A stretch of 64,000 bases of DNA from Turneriella parva DSM 21527 (GCF_000266885.1 NC_018020.1:372001-436000), one strand, 5' to 3'. Positions 1 through 8,211 are shown, counted from the first letter of the stretch. Notes: generated by a model from the sequence alone, not told the origin. Translations and numbers: made by a program.

Positions 1-571
1 GGTAGATCTTAACGTTATCGGCAATCACCGAAGTGCCGCCGATCACGATACCTGTACCGTGGTCCATGAAAAAAGAGCGGCCGATTTTGGCAGCAGGGTG
101 AATGTCGATGCCTGTCTTCTCATGCGCGTGTTCGCTGAACAGCCTCGGCAACGTGGCAATGCCGAGGCTATGAAAATAGTGTGCGATGCGGTAGACAGCA
201 ACGCCGAAAAACCCCGGGTAGGCGAGCACCACCTCTTGCAGGTTTTGTGCAGCCGGGTCGCCGGCGTAAGCGGCCTCGGCGTCTTGCCAAAGCACGTCGT
301 ATATTTGCGGTAATTCGGTCGTGTAGAATTTTTCGCTGAGTGCGGCCGCCTGGCCGTGCGCGAAAGGTTCAAGCAGTGTGGTGAGGGCTTTTTGCGAGGC
401 GGCGAGCTCGTCGAGCCAAGCTGCGCTGCGGTCTTGCCCTACCCCATGCGAGCGCGCAAACAGCAGCGCCAGTAAGCCTGTTACATATTGACCCGCGTCG
501 TCTTTTGTCGGCAGAAGAGTTTTGAACTCAACGCTGCGCGCCCTTACCTTTTCTAAGAGAAGGTCGTGCAT
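1..571 (-). CDS. cysE: serine O-acetyltransferase, 5' part (runs off window start)
   Basis: Transfers acetyl from acetyl-CoA to L-serine, the first committed step of cysteine synthesis in the cytoplasm. The first 190 codons are present; the rest lies beyond the window. The N-terminal ~130 residues form the helical SAT region, including the segment AYPGFFGVAVYRIAHYFHS. Then the left-handed beta-helix begins with DIHPAAKIG and MDHGTGIVIGG, where the family's catalytic Asp and His are conserved. The long N-terminus resembles the EpsC/long-SAT type more than E. coli CysE. The ATG overlaps the stop of the small upstream gene (TAATG), which indicates translational coupling. A hexapeptide acyltransferase of another specificity is possible but less likely given these motifs. 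Confidence 0.85.
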   Translation of the reverse strand, partial: MHDLLLEKVRARSVEFKTLLPTKDDAGQYVTGLLALLFARSHGVGQDRSAAWLDELAASQKALTTLLEPFAHGQAAALSEKFYTTELPQIYDVLWQDAEAAYAGDPAAQNLQEVVLAYPGFFGVAVYRIAHYFHSLGIATLPRLFSEHAHEKTGIDIHPAAKIGRSFFMDHGTGIVIGGTSVIADNVKIY

Positions 572-756
572 TATTTCGTGAGAAAATGGGTCAATTCAAT
601 AGCGATGTGGTCGATAGCGAATTCGAGATAATCCCGGTCACGAATTCTCTCTTTATATTGAGTAATTCGCGCTTCTGTGGACGTGTACGAACGCTTGCCG
701 AGTTCTGTCGTTTTGGGCAAGTTTCGCCTGCCCTTGTTGGCGAGTCTGCGAGCCAT
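571..756 (-). CDS. 61-aa basic protein of unknown function, coupled to cysE
   Basis: Start chosen at the ATG at 756 because AAGGAAG lies about 8 nt upstream; an upstream in-frame ATG lacks this site. The product begins MARRLANKGRRNLPK and is strongly basic in its first half. It is predicted cytoplasmic, with no signal peptide or membrane segment. Its TAA stop shares a base with the cysE ATG, so the two are probably co-translated. I do not recognise the family. A role tied to serine acetyltransferase is only suggested by the coupling. A longer open frame on the opposite strand lacks a convincing start signal and I take it as a shadow. Confidence 0.6.
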   Translation of the reverse strand: MARRLANKGRRNLPKTTELGKRSYTSTEARITQYKERIRDRDYLEFAIDHIAIELTHFLTK

Positions 757-775
757 AGTTACTTCCTTGTAACAT

Positions 776-822
776 TTTTGCGCGGTCATAAGCTGCCAGA
801 AGCAGCTTATGACCGCGCAAAA
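776..822. repeat. 21-bp perfect inverted repeat in a divergent gene gap
   Basis: Arms 776-796 and 802-822 are exact complements around a 5-base loop (cagaa). T-rich sequence precedes the left arm and A-rich sequence follows the right arm, so it resembles a bidirectional intrinsic terminator. It lies between divergent genes (starts at 756 minus and 993 plus), where a terminator would face outgoing promoters rather than gene ends. Confidence 0.75.
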
Positions 823-992
823 GAAATCTGGGCCATCCTTGGCCTGAATTTATTTTCGACCCGGGCTAAAGTTTGCTGTAGTGATTTTTTTGGCCGAAAA
901 AGGCTAGCCCCGGGGTTTTCATTGACAGCCTGTTTCTTTGAGCGGGGCAGTAAACCAGTGACATAGTTCGGCTGAAGTCACTGCCATTAACG

Positions 993-1859
993 ATGCGAAA
1001 CGACTTCTCTCTCGACCCGGTTCTTACCAATAAAGACGACTCAGACCCGATTCTGGAATACAAGAATATCGATACGTCTTTGCTCGCGGCACGGTGGGTG
1101 CTTTTGGGCAAAATTCCGTTCTACCAGGCGACGTCGGCCGACCTCGTGGCGCACTCTATCCACCGGCTCGACAAAATGCGCGAGAAGAAGAGCAAGTCGA
1201 CCGGGCAGTTTGGCGCGCAGCTGGTCTTTCCCTTCGACCCGTACCGTTATGTCTGGGTGCGCTTCAGAAAGCGTATGTTGAAAATGGTCGATGAATCGTT
1301 CATTAACCTGCCCGACGGCGCCGGCATGCTCTACATGTCGCGCGCACTGGGTAAGCCCCTGCCCGAACTCATATCTATGGTCGGTTACGCCATGAACCTG
1401 ATTCGCATTGCGCATGCAAAAGAGTACACTGTGTTTCTACTGGGTTCGCGCGATGAGGTGCTTGAAAAACTTTATACCAATTTTCGCCGGTCGTTTGCGG
1501 GCCTGCGCATCGTCGGGCGCCACAACGGCTACCTCAAAGGTGCGGCTGGCGAGCGTGTGCTCGAGGCAGTGCGAAAGACCGACCCGCACATTCTTTTTGT
1601 CGGCATGGGCTACCACCGCGGCATGAAATGGATTGAGCAGAACCGCGCGCAGCTCGGCGACCTGATCGTTGTCAATGTCGGCGGGTCGTTTGATACGCTC
1701 GCCGGTACGAAAACGAAAGCACCACACTCCGTGGCTGCAGCGGGTTATACTTGGCTCTGGCGCACAATCAACAAGCCCTACCGCTGGCACCGCCTGTTAC
1801 TCGTGGCGTACTGGTTCTTTGAAACCATGTATTTCAAATTCTTCAAAAAAGAAAAATAA
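993..1859 (+). CDS. WecG/TagA/CpsF family glycosyltransferase (GT26)
   Basis: A 288-aa cytoplasmic glycosyltransferase that probably adds a sugar, such as an N-acetyl-mannosamine derivative, to a lipid-linked glycan for LPS or another surface polymer. Family landmarks are in order: the acceptor/active-site stretch with NLPDGAGMLYMSRALGK (~residues 105-121), the Rossmann-like block YTVFLLGSRDEVLEKL, ILFVGMGYHRGMKWIEQN, and VNVGGSFDTLAGTKTKAP with the small-residue/Asp pattern typical of the family. The N-terminus (~40 residues before the fold) is longer than in many members. The exact sugar cannot be told. It stands alone and faces the cysQ operon convergently. Confidence 0.85.
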   Translation: MRNDFSLDPVLTNKDDSDPILEYKNIDTSLLAARWVLLGKIPFYQATSADLVAHSIHRLDKMREKKSKSTGQFGAQLVFPFDPYRYVWVRFRKRMLKMVDESFINLPDGAGMLYMSRALGKPLPELISMVGYAMNLIRIAHAKEYTVFLLGSRDEVLEKLYTNFRRSFAGLRIVGRHNGYLKGAAGERVLEAVRKTDPHILFVGMGYHRGMKWIEQNRAQLGDLIVVNVGGSFDTLAGTKTKAPHSVAAAGYTWLWRTINKPYRWHRLLLVAYWFFETMYFKFFKKEK

Positions 1860-1862
1860 GCC

Positions 1863-1889
1863 AACAAGTTACTGGTATAGCAACTTGTT
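1863..1889. terminator. hairpin between convergent genes
   Basis: aacaagtt (1863-1870) pairs with aacttgtt (1882-1889) around an 11-base loop. It sits between the glycosyltransferase stop (1859) and the cysQ stop (1888), overlapping the latter. No clear T-run, so termination is inferred from position. Confidence 0.5.
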
Positions 1890-2700
1890 ATTGCGCGAGC
1901 GACCGGTACCACGCGCAGGCTGCCGGTGTACCGGCCACAATACCCGAAGATTCGAGTGCGCGTTTGTTGAAACGCATGGGCGCACCCGCTTTGTCGGCGA
2001 GTTCAAGACCGGCAATGTTCATCAGCGCCGCACCGCCGGCGAGATCCCATTCGTTTTTCGGGCGCACCGAGACAGCGAGGTCATACGTGCCATCGGCGAT
2101 GAGGGCGAGCTTGTAAGCAATTGAGCCGACTGCATAATCGGCGAGCTTCGGGTACGCGTTTTCGAGGTGTTTCAATTCGCCCGCCTTAAACTCACTGCGC
2201 GAGACCACGATGCGCGGTGGTGCAAAAGGTTTTTCAGGCATACGCGTGAATTTTTCGCCATTTAAAAATAGCCCGATGCCTTCAGCACCGCTCAAGAGAT
2301 AGCCTTTGGCAGGGTTAAAGACAAAACCGGCGACGGCGCGATCGCCTGCGACGAGGCCCACTGAAACTGCAAACTCATCGCGACCCTTGATGAATTCGCG
2401 CGTACCATCGATTGGGTCGATGATCCAGACGCGCGGGCGCTCAAAACGGTCGCGCTGCATGCGCGCAGTTTCTTCGGCAGAATCGCTTTCTTCGCTGAGT
2501 ATTGCATCTTGCGGAAAAAGTCTCTTTATCGCACCGACGATGACACGATGCGCAGCGTAATCGGCTTCTGTTACAGGGTTCTCGGGGTCTTTGTGCTGTA
2601 CCGAATATTTCTGGCTCGTGTAAAACTGCATCACCGCTTCACCGGCTTCGCGCACAACCGGTAACATCGAATCGTGTTCGCGCGCGTATGACTCGTTCAT
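1888..2700 (-). CDS. cysQ: 3'(2'),5'-bisphosphate nucleotidase CysQ-like (inositol monophosphatase family)
   Basis: A Mg-dependent, Li-sensitive type phosphatase that probably hydrolyses PAP (or PAPS) to AMP, recycling the by-product of sulfate assimilation. Other IMPase substrates are possible. Family motifs are present: NPVTEADYAAH near residue 41, the metal-binding ILSEESD around 67-73, DPIDGTREFIKG at ~95-106 (two metal Asp), and NEWDLAGGAALM in the C-terminal metal site. Length 270 aa is normal. The REFIKG extension after IDGT is typical of CysQ rather than SuhB. The ATG overlaps the stop of the upstream dehydrogenase gene (ATGA), so the two form one operon. Confidence 0.85.
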   Translation of the reverse strand: MNESYAREHDSMLPVVREAGEAVMQFYTSQKYSVQHKDPENPVTEADYAAHRVIVGAIKRLFPQDAILSEESDSAEETARMQRDRFERPRVWIIDPIDGTREFIKGRDEFAVSVGLVAGDRAVAGFVFNPAKGYLLSGAEGIGLFLNGEKFTRMPEKPFAPPRIVVSRSEFKAGELKHLENAYPKLADYAVGSIAYKLALIADGTYDLAVSVRPKNEWDLAGGAALMNIAGLELADKAGAPMRFNKRALESSGIVAGTPAACAWYRSLAQ

Positions 2701-4103
2701 GAAATTTGCTCGAGCGCGGGGTTAAATAAACAATGAGGATCAAGCGCGTTCTTGATGCTGCGCTGCACCGCGAAATATTCAGCCGAAAGAACCTGCTGCG
2801 CAATTTTGCGCTTCAATCGGCCCAAACCGTGTTCGCCCGACATGGCCCCCCCGGCGCGCGTCGCCGCCTGCGCCAGCCGAAACATGAGGGGCTCGAGCTT
2901 TGCCAGCTGCGCTTCGCTTTCGAACAAATAGTTCACGTGCAAGTTGCCGTCACCCGCATGGCCCCAGATCGCCGTCTCAAGGCCCTGCGCCGCCGCATCG
3001 CTGCGGGCTGCGGCGATCGTCGCGGCCAGCGCGGGCAAAGGCACAGCAATATCTTCGCCGAGCTTGTAGGGATACCGCTTCTTCAGTTCAAGCGTGATCG
3101 CCTTGCGTTTCGACCAGAGCTGCCGGCGGCTCTTCTCATCACGCGCTGCGACCCACTCGCATCTCTTGTCAAGACTCTGCAGTTTTGCGAGCGCGCTACT
3201 CACATCTTCAGCGTCACCATCAAACTCAATCATCAGCAGAGCCCCTGCCCCTGCGACGGGAAAGTCGACGAGATTCAGACTGAATGCGTCGAGCAATTCA
3301 ATCGAGCGGGGTGCGATGCCACTACGCCGCATTTTCAGAATCAATTCGACTGCAGCGTGTTCATCGGCAAAGCCTGCGAGCACGAGCGCTGTGTCTGCAG
3401 GCTCAGCAGCGAGCCTGACGGTCGCTTCGAGTATTAATCCCAACCTGCCTTCGCTGCCGCAGAGCAGGTCGGTAAGCGAAAACCCCATGGAAGTCTTGAC
3501 CGGCAGCGAACCCGCATCAATAATTTCGCCTGACGCGTTCAGCCACTTCAGCGCTGCCAGGTTCTGCCGCGTCGTGCCATACTTGAGAGACGACGGCCCG
3601 GCAGCATTCGTGGCAATGCTGCCGCCGAGAGTGCAGAGCGTCAACGATGACGGGTCAACGGGGTACCAAAGACCTGTGCCTGCGAGCGCAGCGTTCACGT
3701 CGCTCAAGATCACGCCACATTCAGCCCGCAGCGTCTGGTTTCTCTCATCAATCTCAATGATGCGATTGAGGCGCGTGAGGTCGAGTACGATTCCTGACGC
3801 GGGCACCGCAGCACCCGATAGACCACTGCCGCCCCCGCGCAATGTCAACGACAGTGCAGCGGCTTCGGCCGGTTGAGCGCGACGGAGCGCATTCACTTCA
3901 GTGATGATTGCCTCAAGCTGATTCTGCGAGCCAGGCCTCAGAACCAACAGCGCCTGGCCCCGCATATAGGTCGCGTCGCTGAGGTATCTTTCAAATTTTT
4001 CATCTTCGGGAAAGTATGCATGTTCCGTACCAACAATGGAGACGAGTTGGCCCAGGGCAGACTGCAAGCTGCCGGTGGTAATCGGCCCTGAAAGGCGATT
4101 CAT
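2697..4103 (-). CDS. FAD-linked 2-hydroxyacid dehydrogenase (GlcD / D-lactate dehydrogenase type)
   Basis: Oxidises a D-2-hydroxyacid (lactate, glycolate or 2-hydroxyglutarate) with FAD. The N-terminal FAD_binding_4 domain has LRGGGSGLSGAAVP (pyrophosphate loop) and VDPSSLTLCTLGGSIATNAAG. The C-terminal FAD-oxidase C domain has IWGHAGDGNLHVNYLFE and GGAMSGEHGLGRLKRK, with the family His residues. I chose the ATG at 4103 (468 aa). An upstream TTG at 4184 would add 27 residues that match nothing in the family. It overlaps cysQ by 4 bp. Substrate cannot be read from sequence. Divergent from the lipoprotein gene at 4145. Confidence 0.85.
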   Translation of the reverse strand: MNRLSGPITTGSLQSALGQLVSIVGTEHAYFPEDEKFERYLSDATYMRGQALLVLRPGSQNQLEAIITEVNALRRAQPAEAAALSLTLRGGGSGLSGAAVPASGIVLDLTRLNRIIEIDERNQTLRAECGVILSDVNAALAGTGLWYPVDPSSLTLCTLGGSIATNAAGPSSLKYGTTRQNLAALKWLNASGEIIDAGSLPVKTSMGFSLTDLLCGSEGRLGLILEATVRLAAEPADTALVLAGFADEHAAVELILKMRRSGIAPRSIELLDAFSLNLVDFPVAGAGALLMIEFDGDAEDVSSALAKLQSLDKRCEWVAARDEKSRRQLWSKRKAITLELKKRYPYKLGEDIAVPLPALAATIAAARSDAAAQGLETAIWGHAGDGNLHVNYLFESEAQLAKLEPLMFRLAQAATRAGGAMSGEHGLGRLKRKIAQQVLSAEYFAVQRSIKNALDPHCLFNPALEQIS

Positions 4104-4144
4104 GTTGTCAGGGTGTGGCGCAGAGCCGATGCGCAAAGTAAAAG

Positions 4145-4549
4145 ATGCATCGCGTTGGCCCAATCCATTCAGGTCGTATTTCAATGCTCTTCGCCTGCAT
4201 CGCGCTGGCGAATTGCCTCTCTATGGATAAAAAAATATTCGAACCGGGCTGCGCCGAACCCAGAAAAAAGCCCGAAGAGATTACGGTTGGCTATGCCGTG
4301 CCGGTGTCAAAGCACCGATACCTGGGCGAAATTACGATACAGTACGGCTCGGGCTACGAACGCCCCGAAATTCTAAGGCGATTGCGGCTTGAAGCAGCGG
4401 CGTGTGGCGCCGACGGCATGCTACTCGGTTCGTTCTCTCGGGTCGACAGCAAGTGGAAATGGGCAGACAAAGCCGCCAACGATTCATTCGACACCTCAGG
4501 CTTTCGCCTGATCGTGACGCTTTACCGGTTCGACGACGATCAGCGTTGA
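4145..4549 (+). CDS. small lipoprotein, related to the one at 57641
   Basis: A 134-aa predicted lipoprotein. With the ATG at 4145 there is an Arg/His n-region, a hydrophobic core ISMLFACIALA, and a spirochaete-type lipobox ALANC (Cys24). A start at the internal ATG 4184 would leave an almost uncharged signal. The mature part has a compact alpha/beta pattern with YLGEITIQYG, then LRRLRLEAAACGADGMLLGS. The same order LG-I...LR-L--EA----ADG recurs in the lipoprotein at 57641-58009, so the two look paralogous and resemble small DUF4156-like envelope proteins. Function unknown. The gene end overlaps the mazG end by 10 bp. Confidence 0.65.
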   Translation: MHRVGPIHSGRISMLFACIALANCLSMDKKIFEPGCAEPRKKPEEITVGYAVPVSKHRYLGEITIQYGSGYERPEILRRLRLEAAACGADGMLLGSFSRVDSKWKWADKAANDSFDTSGFRLIVTLYRFDDDQR

Positions 4550-5379
4550 ACCTGTTTCGCTCTCTCCCAGGCCTCGTTCCAGGTTTTGGCGCTGAGCTTT
4601 TCACCGCTGCTGAGCGGCGCCGACAAGTCTTGCTCCATCAATCTGAAACGTGTTTCAAATTTGCCGCAAGCCTTGCGCAGCGCCCCTTCGGGGTCAATGC
4701 CCAATAGCCGCGAATACTGCGCCAGGGCGAACAGCAGATCACCCAGCTCTTCTTCGCTGCGCTCTATACCTTCAGACCGGGCCAACCGCAACTCTTCGAA
4801 CTCTTCTGTGACCTTTTCCCGTACGGCGACGAGACCCTCTTCGCCGGCTGGCCAGTCGAACCCCAGCCGCGCGGCTTTTTCACCCAGGCGCGCGGCGCGC
4901 TGCAAGGCGGCGAGGTTTTTGGGTACTCCGTCGAGATACGACACCCTGCCACCACCCGCCCTCGCGGCTCTCTTGTCGCGCTCGCGCGCCTTGATGGCCT
5001 CCCAGTTTCTGAGAACAGTTTTCGAATCACCGACTGTCAGGTCGCCATAAACGTGCGGATGCCGTGTCACAAGTTTATCCGCAATCGCGCGCGCCACATC
5101 GGCAAAAGTGAAACGCCCTTCTTCTGCGGCGAGCTGCGCGTGAATGACGACCTGAAAGAGCACGTCACCGAGTTCTTCTTTCAGGTCGCTGTCATTTGCG
5201 GGGTCGGTGCCGCGTTCGATGATTTCGACCAACTCGCAGGCTTCTTCGATGGCATGTTTGGCGAGCGACTCGTGTGTCTGTTCGAGATCCCAGGGGCAGC
5301 CGCCGTTCTTGTCTCTGAGGTCGCGCGCCACCTGCAACAGATCACGCAGCGCATCGTCGGTGACGGGGGGCGTTTTCAT
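4540..5379 (-). CDS. mazG: nucleoside triphosphate pyrophosphohydrolase MazG
   Basis: Hydrolyses (d)NTPs to NMP and pyrophosphate; a house-cleaning enzyme also linked to (p)ppGpp control. 279 aa with two tandem MazG domains. The first has NGGCPWDLEQTHESLAKH, the EEACELVEII metal-binding helix, and ELGDVLFQVVIHAQ; the domain ends with RHPHVYGDL. The second repeats EVTEEFEELR and EEELGDLLFALAQYSRLL. The start at 5379 (MKTPPVTDD) was preferred over the ATG at 5415, which would translate through the long palindrome 5385-5423. There is no obvious ribosome-binding site; the palindrome begins 5 nt before the start codon. Confidence 0.9.
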   Translation of the reverse strand: MKTPPVTDDALRDLLQVARDLRDKNGGCPWDLEQTHESLAKHAIEEACELVEIIERGTDPANDSDLKEELGDVLFQVVIHAQLAAEEGRFTFADVARAIADKLVTRHPHVYGDLTVGDSKTVLRNWEAIKARERDKRAARAGGGRVSYLDGVPKNLAALQRAARLGEKAARLGFDWPAGEEGLVAVREKVTEEFEELRLARSEGIERSEEELGDLLFALAQYSRLLGIDPEGALRKACGKFETRFRLMEQDLSAPLSSGEKLSAKTWNEAWERAKQVQR

Positions 5380-5384
5380 TCGAC

Positions 5385-5423
5385 CATTTTTTATGTGGCA
5401 GCCGCGGTGCCACATAAAAAATG
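5385..5423. repeat. 16-bp perfect inverted repeat filling a divergent promoter gap
   Basis: Arms 5385-5400 and 5408-5423 are exact complements (cattttttatgtggca type) around loop gccgcgg. The repeat ends 5 nt from the mazG start (5379) and 7 nt from the start of the sugar dehydratase (5431). It therefore occupies nearly the whole 51-bp divergent gap and must lie in the leader or promoter of both genes. Confidence 0.8.
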
Positions 5424-5430
5424 ACCCGGC

Positions 5431-7200
5431 ATGCAGTTACGTTTGAAACCGCAGACACTCACGGGAATCGGTGACTTTCTGCTGCTTGCGGGTGGTTATG
5501 CGGTCTACTTACATTGGGTAAATCTCTCGCCGTACTGGGCGATACCTGTTTCGGCGCTGCACGTCGCTGCGCTCGTGGCGCTGAAGCTCTACCGGGCGAA
5601 CCTGCGGTTTCTGAGTCTTTACGCTTTGCGCACTCTGTTCGTGGTGTCGTTGGTCGGCGTCATGGTCGCCGTGGCGAATGGCTTTTACGCCGGTGGCAAC
5701 CATTTGGCAGAGGCCGCGGCGCTCATGGTGTTTCAGAACTCGGCGACGCTGGTGCACCGGCTCTTCTGGTACTTTCGCCTCAACCCTGAAACCCGGTTCA
5801 AGAAGCAGGGCCTGACGCCGGTCATCATCTATGGCGCTGGCACAGTTGCGCACCACCTGCTGCAAGACCTTTCGGCCGAAGATCTGCTCGGCAAATACCA
5901 GATAGCAGCGATCGTCGACAACGACAAACAGAAGTCGGGTGGTCATGTCGGCCCCTACCGTATTCACGCCGGTTCTGAACTGAGGGCACTCGCTGAAAAG
6001 CACAACGCCGCTGAAATCTGGTTCACGATGCCCGCGACACCCGATTTTTTGCGGGAGGTGATGGATAATCTGCAAAACCTGAGCATCACGTACAAACTGG
6101 TACCGCGCAAGCTGGCGCAGTTTGCTCCCGATGTGCGCAAGCTGCGCATCGAAGACCTCATTCGCCGGCCCGAAATAAGACTCGATGAATCGAGGCTGAT
6201 TACAGCGCTGAAATCTAAACGCGTGCTCATCACCGGTGCCGCAGGATCAATCGGCCGTGAGCTCGCGCGGCAGATTAAAGCTCTGGTACCGGCAAGGCTC
6301 ACACTGATCGACCAGTGGGAACACGGGGTCTACCAGCTCGAACAAGAGTTTAATGCAGACAATATTTTCTGCGCGATCGCCGACGTGCGCAATGAGCGGC
6401 GGCTTCACGATATTATCGCCGCAGAAAAACCCCAGGTGATCTTTCACGCAGCGGCCTACAAGCATGTGCCCCTCATGGAATCAAATCACCTGCAGGCGAT
6501 CGAAACGAATATTCTGGGCACCTGGCACCTGATAGGCGCGATCTCAAAATACCTTAAAGAAAACAGCGCCGCAGAGCCGGTGCGGCTGGTGAATATCTCG
6601 ACCGACAAGGCGGTCGCGCCCGAAAACATTATGGGCATCACCAAAAGACTCGCAGAACTGATTGTTTATAACTCGGGCATGAAAAGTGTTGGCCGCTTGC
6701 AGACCGCAAGCGTTCGGTTCGGCAATGTTCTGGGTTCGTCGGGGTCTGTCGTGCCGCTCTTTTGGGAGCAGATTCAGCAAGGCGGCCCTCTCACCGTCAC
6801 ACACCCCGATATGGAACGCTTTTTTATGACAATTCCCGAAGCGGTGCGCCTGGTGCTGCAAGCGGCGTCTTTGCCCGAAGAGGCCGAAACGATTCTGGCA
6901 CTCGATATGGGTAAGCCGGTGCGCATCGTCGAACTCGCTGAACGGCTGATTCTACTCGCGGGCAAAAAACCGCATGAAGACATTCAGATTGTCTATTCAG
7001 GCATTCGCCCTGGTGAAAAACTGAAAGAAGAACTTTTCTGGGAGAAAGATTCAGTACGCACTGCAATCCCTTTTATATTCAGGTCTACAGCCGAGCTCAA
7101 GTCACTGGATGTTGAGGATTTCTTGCTCAAACTGCGCGAAGCCCTCGAAGGCGAGCATTCTCGCTCGTGGTACAAAGAATTTTTGCTGCGTTTTGTTTGA
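5431..7200 (+). CDS. membrane nucleoside-diphosphate-sugar 4,6-dehydratase (CapD/WbpM/PglF family)
   Basis: Converts UDP-GlcNAc (probable substrate) to a 4-keto-6-deoxy sugar for surface glycans. 589 aa: about four N-terminal membrane helices (~10-110), a first CoA-binding-like Rossmann domain with VIIYGAGTVAHHLL (~132-145), then a SDR domain with RVLITGAAGSIGREL (~264). The catalytic block is NISTDKAVAPENIMGITKR (~388-406), in which Met replaces the usual Tyr, as is normal for the long membrane-bound dehydratases. C-terminal QIVYSGIRPGEKLKEEL is also typical. The ORF starts just after the palindrome. Together with the WecG-like and GT9 genes it suggests LPS or glycoprotein biosynthesis. Confidence 0.88.
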   Translation: MQLRLKPQTLTGIGDFLLLAGGYAVYLHWVNLSPYWAIPVSALHVAALVALKLYRANLRFLSLYALRTLFVVSLVGVMVAVANGFYAGGNHLAEAAALMVFQNSATLVHRLFWYFRLNPETRFKKQGLTPVIIYGAGTVAHHLLQDLSAEDLLGKYQIAAIVDNDKQKSGGHVGPYRIHAGSELRALAEKHNAAEIWFTMPATPDFLREVMDNLQNLSITYKLVPRKLAQFAPDVRKLRIEDLIRRPEIRLDESRLITALKSKRVLITGAAGSIGRELARQIKALVPARLTLIDQWEHGVYQLEQEFNADNIFCAIADVRNERRLHDIIAAEKPQVIFHAAAYKHVPLMESNHLQAIETNILGTWHLIGAISKYLKENSAAEPVRLVNISTDKAVAPENIMGITKRLAELIVYNSGMKSVGRLQTASVRFGNVLGSSGSVVPLFWEQIQQGGPLTVTHPDMERFFMTIPEAVRLVLQAASLPEEAETILALDMGKPVRIVELAERLILLAGKKPHEDIQIVYSGIRPGEKLKEELFWEKDSVRTAIPFIFRSTAELKSLDVEDFLLKLREALEGEHSRSWYKEFLLRFV

Positions 7201-8211
7201 TCAGCTTTCTGCTTCTTCGATCTCACGGGCAAGTCTGGCCTTGCCGATTCGGCGCTGCATAACGAACCAGCCGTAGCCGCCTAGCCCTAATGTGACACAC
7301 AGAAACATCACCTGAAAGAACGACACCGCGAGAAATGCCTGGCTTTCTTTCATGCCGAAAACCGGCAACAGAGCCACAGCGATTGCCTGGTACACACCCA
7401 CATAGCCTGGCGTCGAGGGAACACTACTCGCAAACCCGATGATAGCAACAAAAATCACCGACTGCGCAACCGTCAATTCGCCCCCGAAGGCCGCCGCGAG
7501 CGACTTGAACATGAAAGCATCGATAAACCAGATAATGACGGTATAGATCAGAAACTGCAAGAGAAATGCCGGGTGATGAAACACGCGAATGCCGTCGAGC
7601 AACCCGTTCAAAAAGGCTTCAAGGCGCATCTTGAATGCGCCGCCGAGCGGCATTAGGTGAATCAGCCTCACCCAGAACGCCTGCATTTTCGGGGCGATGA
7701 ACGCAACCACAACGAGCAGCAGCACCACGGGTAGCACGATTGTCCAAATGGTGCGAAACGCCGGCGGCAGCTCTACCGTGAAAAACAGCATGCACCAGGC
7801 CAGAAGCAGCAAAACCGCTGCGTCGAGCATGCGCTCGGTGAGCGCTGTCGCGAGCACCAAGGTCTTGCGAATATTCGCGCTCAACGCCAGCACCACAGAA
7901 CGTATCACTTCGCCTGCGCGCGCGGGTAGAATGTTGTTCGCGAGATAACCAATAGCATTTGCCCAGTAGGTGTTGCTGAACGCAAAGTCATGCTCGCGGC
8001 GAATTACCTGGTGCCAACGCCAGGCACGCAGCGAGAGCGCGATCACCGCAACCGCGGCAGCAATCAGTGCAGGCAATACCTGCATATCGGCAAACTCGCT
8101 GCGAATTGCAGAGAATTCAAGATTGCGCGCGGCGAAGTACAGACAGCCACCCGAAATTGCGAGCGTGAGAACGATTTTTATGATACTCAAAACCCGCCTG
8201 CGCATGTGCAT
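7201..8211 (-). CDS. UPF0104 / lysylphosphatidylglycerol synthase TM-region family membrane protein
   Basis: A 336-aa integral membrane protein with about eight hydrophobic segments and no catalytic synthetase domain. Family-like elements are the early LRAWRWHQVIR, NAIGYLANNILPARAGEVIRSV (~86-107), and FASSVPSTPGYVGVYQAIAVALL near the C-terminus, the pattern of YbhN/AglD/flippase-like proteins. Known members have roles in lipid or polyprenol flipping or MprF-type lipid transfer; the role here is not determinable. The stop codon directly abuts the dehydratase stop (0 bp apart, convergent). Either of two ATGs (8211, 8205) may start it. Confidence 0.75.
   Translation of the reverse strand: MHMRRRVLSIIKIVLTLAISGGCLYFAARNLEFSAIRSEFADMQVLPALIAAAVAVIALSLRAWRWHQVIRREHDFAFSNTYWANAIGYLANNILPARAGEVIRSVVLALSANIRKTLVLATALTERMLDAAVLLLLAWCMLFFTVELPPAFRTIWTIVLPVVLLLVVVAFIAPKMQAFWVRLIHLMPLGGAFKMRLEAFLNGLLDGIRVFHHPAFLLQFLIYTVIIWFIDAFMFKSLAAAFGGELTVAQSVIFVAIIGFASSVPSTPGYVGVYQAIAVALLPVFGMKESQAFLAVSFFQVMFLCVTLGLGGYGWFVMQRRIGKARLAREIEEAES

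Noticed and set aside
586-966. 126-codon open frame on the plus strand
   Set aside because: It overlaps the better-supported 61-aa gene and the start of cysE on the other strand, runs through the hairpin, and lacks a ribosome-binding site or recognisable domain.
3094-3876. 260-codon open frame on the plus strand inside the dehydrogenase gene
   Set aside because: Ser/Ala-rich shadow of a gene with full FAD-dehydrogenase motifs; no independent start signal.
4104-4184. Longer TTG start for the FAD-dependent dehydrogenase
   Set aside because: Adds 27 residues not seen in the family and overlaps the divergent lipoprotein start; the ATG at 4103 is enough.
5379-5415. Upstream ATG for mazG within the palindrome
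   Set aside because: Would add 12 residues encoded by the inverted repeat; MazG homology begins after 5379.
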